Assembly: GCA_002790635.1 (NCBI GenBank)
Contig: PFVN01000049.1
Location: forward strand, 178-9,970
DNA length: 9,793 nt
Reading direction: 5' to 3'
From: Candidatus Moranbacteria bacterium CG_4_9_14_3_um_filter_42_9
GTDB taxonomy: Bacteria > Patescibacteriota > Minisyncoccia > Moranbacterales > UBA2206
Shown one piece after another: positions 6,853 through 9,793 of this stretch. The notes beneath the pieces were generated by a model. It saw only the letters and a list, made by a program, of their open reading frames with translations. It was not told the origin of the DNA and searched no databases. Within the stretch, counting starts at the first letter, position 1, and every line of letters starts with the position of its first letter. A program made the translations under genes and the position numbers.

Positions 6853-7959
6853 TTAGGATTTTGAGCTTTTAAATTCCCGGAGGGAATTTTCAATGTAGTC
6901 CTTTATTCTAGCCTTAAATATATTCCTGTCAAATTTTTTAGCTTTTTCCCGAATATAATTTGGATCATAATCCATCTCCTTGAATTTTTCAACCGCCGTA
7001 ATTATATCTTCGGGAGCTTGTTTGTCAAAAAATATTCCTACCTTTCCCTCTTCCATATTCTCTACGATGTCCCCCGCCCGATAGGCAATGATTGGTCGCC
7101 CCGACGCCATGGCTTCAATTGCAACAATTCCGAAGTCCTCTTCCTGGGGAAAAATAAAGGCGCGACATTTTGCGTAATATTCGGCAATTTTTTCATCCGG
7201 AACGCGACCTAAAAATTCAATGGTGGGTCCGGCCAATTTTTTGAGTTTTTTCATTTCCGGACCCCTTCCGATGATCTTGAGCGGCAATTTCAATTTGTTA
7301 AAAGCCTGGATCGCGATATCATGGCGCTTGTAAGCCAAGAGCCTTCCAACCATCAAAAAGTAATCTCCTCGCTCCGAACTGATATAAAAATCGTCAATAT
7401 TAACCGGCGGATGAATAACAATACTTTCCCTTTTATAATATTTTTTTATTCTTTTCGCGACAAAATTTGAATTAGCGATCAAGCGATCCACCCTGTCCGC
7501 GCTAATCCGATCCCAGATCCGGATATAATTCATTATGAACGGTATTAATTTCTTGATAAAAGTCGGAAAGCTGAAATCACTGGTATATTTCTGGCAATCA
7601 TCCCAGGCATAGCGCATCGGTGTGTGCATATAGCAAATATGGAGCGTTTCCGGACCAGTGATGATCCCCTTAGCGTAGCTGGATGAATCAGAAAGGACAA
7701 TGTCGTAATCCCTAAAATCAAACTGTTCAATCGCCGCCGGCATAAATTGCGGGAAAATCCGGTGTCTTTCCTTGGCAAAAGGAAATTTCTGGATAAAGGA
7801 AGTTTTAATGTTTTTATCGGCAAAAACTCCGTGCATCAACTCCTGGCTATAAACTATAGTATAAATCGGAGCGTAAGGAAAAAGCTCGGTAAAACATTCC
7901 AGCACCCTTTCGGCTCCGCCGTATTGAACGAGATAATCATGGACCAAGGCTATTTTCAT
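6853..7959 (-). CDS. GT4-family glycosyltransferase (WbaZ-like)
   Basis: 368 residues from the ATG at 7959. MKIALVHDYLVQYGGAERVL (1-20) is the signature opening of WbaZ-type GT4 enzymes, with YMHTPMRYAWD (110-120) and ANSNFVAKRIKKYY (162-175) typical of the branch. The C-terminal donor domain starts at YFLMVGRLLAYKRHD (200-214), and EX7E is E274-DFGIVAI-E282 followed by EAMASGRPIIAY. It should add a sugar to the lipid-linked intermediate in the cytoplasm; the donor cannot be predicted firmly. A TTG at 7995 would add 12 residues but has no ribosome site, falls on the terminator's T-run and precedes the conserved opening, so 7959 is preferred. AAGGG ends only 2 nt before the ATG, unusually close. 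The gene lies 34 nt downstream of the terminator of the structured RNA and is first in the downstream gene run, so its expression probably depends on read-through. Confidence 0.93.
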   Translation of the reverse strand: MKIALVHDYLVQYGGAERVLECFTELFPYAPIYTIVYSQELMHGVFADKNIKTSFIQKFPFAKERHRIFPQFMPAAIEQFDFRDYDIVLSDSSSYAKGIITGPETLHICYMHTPMRYAWDDCQKYTSDFSFPTFIKKLIPFIMNYIRIWDRISADRVDRLIANSNFVAKRIKKYYKRESIVIHPPVNIDDFYISSERGDYFLMVGRLLAYKRHDIAIQAFNKLKLPLKIIGRGPEMKKLKKLAGPTIEFLGRVPDEKIAEYYAKCRAFIFPQEEDFGIVAIEAMASGRPIIAYRAGDIVENMEEGKVGIFFDKQAPEDIITAVEKFKEMDYDPNYIREKAKKFDRNIFKARIKDYIENSLREFKSSKS

Positions 7960-7993
7960 ATCCCTTATTCTAGCGTGTTTGGGGCTTTTAGAC

Positions 7994-8033
7994 AAAATAA
8001 AAAAGGAGGGTCCATCACGGTGGATAACCTCCT
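7994..8033 (-). terminator. Intrinsic terminator between the structured RNA and the GT4 gene
   Basis: On the minus strand, AGGAGG (8033-8028) pairs with CCTCCT (8009-8004), and inside it TCCA (8024-8021) pairs with TGGA (8014-8011), with small internal bulges and a 6-nt loop. Directly after the stem comes a T-run broken by one A (8003-7994). This is a textbook rho-independent terminator for leftward transcription. It stands 34 nt before the ATG at 7959, which leaves no room for a separate promoter after it. Confidence 0.85.
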
Positions 8034-8399
8034 CTTTGGCATTTTTTAGCCGGCCGTGCCAACAGCCGGCGTCCCATCAGCCGAGAGCAAAACAGTTTCC
8101 TCAAGGCAAAATCCGGTTTTCACCGAAGCGCTTTTCTTGGTCTATTTCGCTTCAGCCGAGCTTCCGCTCGGGGACGAAGGACCGTTTGGTCCTTGAGCCA
8201 CCTGATGGTGGCGGTACTGCTCGGCTTACCATGCCGATATGTGCCACTAGACGAAGCCAGTGGGATACTGCTGATTCAGTCCACTTCACCTCCCCTTCCG
8301 ACTTTGATTTGCGACCAGATTTTCTAAAGGTCGCGAGTCTTTTCAGGAGATCCGCCGCGCTCCGCCGTGAGCGCGGCAGTCCCGGCGCCGCGGGGATGT

Positions 8400-8453
8400 T
8401 CAGGTCTTGTTTTGAACAGACCTGAATCTGGTCGGCTCTCGAATGCGTGCCAT
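8400..8453 (-). CDS. Possible 17-codon leader peptide inside the structured RNA
   Basis: ATG at 8453 preceded by a good Shine-Dalgarno AAGGAG (8459-8464) with 5-nt spacing, better than any other start in the window. It encodes MARIREPTRFRSVQNKT and ends at TGA, which lies at the foot of the 8401-8424 hairpin. Four of 17 residues are Arg, using four different codons (CGC, CGA, AGA, AGG). Its position near the 5' end of a long leader with a terminator is that of an attenuator peptide. The SD may equally be a purine run inside a structured RNA; there is no homology evidence. Confidence 0.3.
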   Translation of the reverse strand: MARIREPTRFRSVQNKT

Positions 8454-8518
8454 GCGTTCTCCTTTCCGACCGTCAAAAAAAACGGTCCAGATTTTTTCAA
8501 TATTTTAAATAACTGAAT

Positions 8519-8548
8519 ATCTTAGCACGAAAAAAGACCCCCTGTCAA
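8519..8548 (-). promoter_or_regulatory. Strong sigma70-type promoter of the structured RNA
   Basis: On the minus strand, a perfect -35 TTGACA (8543-8548), an 18-nt spacer, and -10 TAAGAT (8519-8524, four of six matches). Initiation is expected near 8512. The 50 nt upstream of the -35 are rich in A and T runs, as in an UP element. It is the best promoter in the window and lies 54 bp beyond the stop of the DedA pseudogene. Confidence 0.7.
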
Positions 8549-8602
8549 TAGTCGACAATGTAATTGCAATTTTTTGTTTTAAATAAGCCATTTTAATCCG
8601 AA

Positions 8603-9204
8603 CTACTTTTCTTGTCCTTTTTCCTCAAAAACATATTTCAGTAACTGTGCGAAAAGTTTTGCCGCGACTAAAAGGACCAGTGCGACTTGAATGAACTTCT
8701 CAAATTTATGACTATAGCCAATGGCCGCAAAACTGAACAAATATCCCATTAGCAGAAAAAAACACACCAAACAAAAGAAATGGCTAGCCGTAGTTTCAAA
8801 AAATATTTAAAATCCATTTTTAAAAACCCGGCCAAAACCATAGTGGCATGATTGGTACCAGCCACAAACCTGGAGGTCAGAAGCGCCCTGGTAGGATTAG
8901 TTTCAAAATAAGGAAATAATTTTCTTGCTCGTTCCTCGCTTCTTTTAAGAAAGCCGCTCGTTGAAACTAATTTTTTTTAAAAAACGCCCAGATGATACCA
9001 GAAGATATCGCTAAAAATCACTCCCGGGTAGGCAAAAATAAAAACATCTCCCGGATCAAAATCTTTAAGATGCAGGAATATCCCGTAGGTTAAAAAAAAT
9101 AGTTCCCCTTCTATGATCATTCCCAAAAATAAAATCGCATAGCCTAAATATCTATGCGTCTCAGCAAACGAGTTGATTGCGTGAAAAGTGAACGCAAATA
9201 ATTT
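8603..9204 (-). pseudogene. DedA-family membrane protein, disrupted
   Basis: The minus strand encodes a small CPR-type DedA protein of about 200 residues in pieces. Frame 1 runs from 9204 through HRYLGYAILFLGMIIEGELF and DVFIFAYPGVIFSDIFWYHL to an in-frame TAA at 8977-8979, where Leu (TTA) is expected in GVF-L-KK. The same frame then resumes with KKLVSTSGFLKRSEERARKL, LLTSRFVAGTNHATMVLAGF and SFVWCVFF. Near a run of seven T (plus-strand A at 8756-8762) the frame shifts, as if one T was lost, and continues as LLMGYLFSFAAIGYSHKFEK to TAG at 8603. No ATG, GTG or TTG start is found before the first domain, so the N-terminus is also lost or starts unusually. DedA proteins are integral membrane transporters, some of which recycle undecaprenyl phosphate, which would fit an EPS locus. 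Both lesions are at homopolymers, so sequencing error is a real alternative to decay. Confidence 0.8.
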
Positions 9205-9217
9205 TTATCAGGTGCTT

Positions 9218-9793
9218 TTACAAGTTTTTTCGGCTGCGAAACAGCACTCCAAAAGTCTTAAAACAGATCTGAATGTCCAGCCAAAGCGACCAGTTTTCTA
9301 TATAAAATAGATCCAAATGATACTCACGATTAAAATCCAGATCCGACCGACCGGCGACCTGTGCCATTCCCGTCACTCCAGGCTTGATAGTCAAAAGGCG
9401 CCGGTGATAATCCATATACTTTTCCACTTCCCGCTCCTGGTGCGGACGCGGACCGACGAGGCTCATCGAGCCAAAAAGGACATTGAAAAATTGGGGCAAT
9501 TCATCGATTGAATATTTTTCGATGAACTTGCCGACGCGCGTTTTTCGCGGATCATCTTTTATCTTGTAAAGAGGACCTTTCCGGACGCTTTGTTTTTCAA
9601 TCAGTTGCTGTTCCAGCTTCAGAGCAGCGCCAACGGCCGGATTTTCCTGGGATATGCAATGTTCCCACTTCATATAACGAAATTTGTAAACAAAAAATTT
9701 TCGGCCATCACTACCGATTCTTTCGTTTTTGAAAATTATCGGTCCAACGCTATCAATGCGAATGGCGAGCGCGGTGAGCAACATAATCGGCGA
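9218..9793 (-). CDS. Bacterial sugar transferase (polyprenyl-phosphate phosphoglycosyl transferase), 5' end beyond window
   Basis: 191 codons visible; the frame is open to the right edge and residues SPI before the internal Met at 9784 fit the family, so the start lies outside the window. Numbering from that Met: the rest of the membrane-hairpin region, then ERIGSDGRKFFVYKFRYMKW (21-40) with the ERIG and KFR motifs, DDPRKTRVGKFIEKYS (77-92), the catalytic Asp-Glu pair at 94-95 in SIDELPQFFNVL, MSLVGPRP (107-114), and KPGVTGMAQVAGRSDLDF (134-151). YHLDLFYIENWSLWLDIQI (155-173) is the usual C-terminal amphipathic part. Such enzymes (WbaP/PglC superfamily) move a sugar-1-phosphate from a nucleotide sugar to undecaprenyl phosphate at the cytoplasmic face and start a repeat unit. 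It ends at TAA, 13 nt before the DedA remnant. Whether it is a short PglC-like or long WbaP-like form cannot be seen here. Confidence 0.93.
   Translation of the reverse strand, partial: SPIMLLTALAIRIDSVGPIIFKNERIGSDGRKFFVYKFRYMKWEHCISQENPAVGAALKLEQQLIEKQSVRKGPLYKIKDDPRKTRVGKFIEKYSIDELPQFFNVLFGSMSLVGPRPHQEREVEKYMDYHRRLLTIKPGVTGMAQVAGRSDLDFNREYHLDLFYIENWSLWLDIQICFKTFGVLFRSRKNL

Larger units (their letters stand above)
7994..8512 (-). ncRNA. Large structured RNA (about 520 nt), family not recognised; ncRNA or long operon leader
   Basis: Visibly more GC-rich than its neighbours, no long credible ORF, bounded by a strong promoter (8519-8548) and the terminator at 7994-8033. Hairpins: GCCGGC 8049-8054/8065-8070; CGGT-GAAA-ACCG 8114-8125; GAAGCG 8125-8130/8148-8153; CCGAGC-GGAA-GCTCGG 8156-8171; AAGGACC-AAAC-GGTCCTT 8177-8194; GCCACC-ATCA-GGTGGC 8197-8212; TCGGC/GCCGA 8221-8236; CCACT/AGTGG 8244-8263; GCGACC/GGTCGC 8311-8334; 8-bp GC stem 8354-8361/8370-8377; CAGGTC/GACCTG 8401-8424; GACCGT/ACGGTC 8468-8487. 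Long-range pairings also exist: 8313-8320 with 8426-8433 (8 bp), 8100-8106 with 8191-8197, 8086-8091 with 8270-8275. GAAA and GGAA loops are GNRA tetraloops only when read on the minus strand, agreeing with promoter and terminator. No tmRNA, SRP or 6S signature. GGTAAG and GAAATAG stretches faintly recall RNase P RNA, but its other conserved blocks were not found. Because the terminator lies directly before a GT4 gene, it may be a regulatory leader. Confidence 0.7.

Noticed and set aside
7960..7995. TTG at 7995 as the start of the GT4 gene
   Set aside because: It would add 12 residues unlike the family, lies at the terminator's T-run, and has no SD; the conserved MKIALVHDYL opening starts at 7959.
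7979..8425. 148-codon open frame on the plus strand across the structured RNA
   Set aside because: It runs antisense through the RNA stems, its product is R/S/P-rich with no recognisable domain, and there is no SD. It is open because the region is GC-rich and poor in stop codons.
8464..8498. Plus-strand intrinsic terminator (GACCGT hairpin followed by CAGA and a T-run)
   Set aside because: The T-run starts four bases after the stem, and no plus-strand gene or promoter leads to it. The hairpin is better explained as part of the minus-strand RNA's 5' region.
7994..8512. Structured RNA as RNase P RNA, tmRNA, T-box or group I/II intron
   Set aside because: Some short stretches (GGTAAG in a hairpin, GAAATAG after it) resemble RNase P blocks in the right order, but the other conserved RNase P blocks such as GAGGAAAGTCC and ACAGAA-CCGGC were not found. 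There is no CCA 3' end or T-arm for tmRNA, a GGTGG-GTACC likeness lacks the rest of a T-box, and no intron domain V, splice context or intron protein is visible. Left unassigned pending a covariance search.
1..9793. CRISPR array, insertion sequence or tRNA gene
   Set aside because: No regularly spaced direct repeats, transposase frame, terminal inverted repeats or tRNA-like cloverleaf was seen on either strand.

Overview
The window looks like part of a surface-polysaccharide (EPS/capsule) gene cluster from an uncultivated, AT-rich bacterium, most likely a Patescibacteria/CPR lineage. The reasons are the large DUF4012 membrane protein, a small CPR-style DedA-family protein, short intergenic gaps, and several GT4 glycosyltransferases beside a phosphoglycosyl transferase and a MurJ-type flippase. 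TGA ends the gene at 3559-4695, so it is read as a stop and there is no sign of the TGA=Gly code used by some CPR groups. The phylum assignment is inferred from gene content only.

Every recognisable gene lies on the minus strand, so transcription runs from the right edge to the left. In that order: a sugar-phosphate transferase cut by the right edge (9218-9793); a DedA-family pseudogene (8603-9204); a strong promoter (8519-8548) reading into a GC-rich, highly structured RNA region of about 520 nt (about 8512-7994) that ends in a clear intrinsic terminator; a GT4 glycosyltransferase (6853-7959) whose ATG is only 34 nt past that terminator; a short Wzz-type chain-length protein (6124-6729); two related GT4 glycosyltransferases (4906-6075 and 3559-4695); a DUF4012 protein overlapping the previous gene by 4 nt (938-3562); and the N-terminal half of MurJ, cut by the left edge (1-849).

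Inferred pathway: the phosphoglycosyl transferase loads the first sugar phosphate on the lipid carrier, the three GT4 enzymes add sugars, the MurJ-family protein could flip the lipid-linked product or lipid II, and the Wzz-like and DUF4012 proteins act on the outside of the membrane in polymer length control or in an unknown late step.

Two things stand out. First is the large structured RNA with its own promoter and terminator directly upstream of the glycosyltransferase run. I could not assign it to a known family, and it may be a long attenuator or antitermination leader or a separate ncRNA. Second is a pair of related 27-nt palindromes, each exactly 11 nt upstream of the GTG start of one of the two paralogous GT4 genes.
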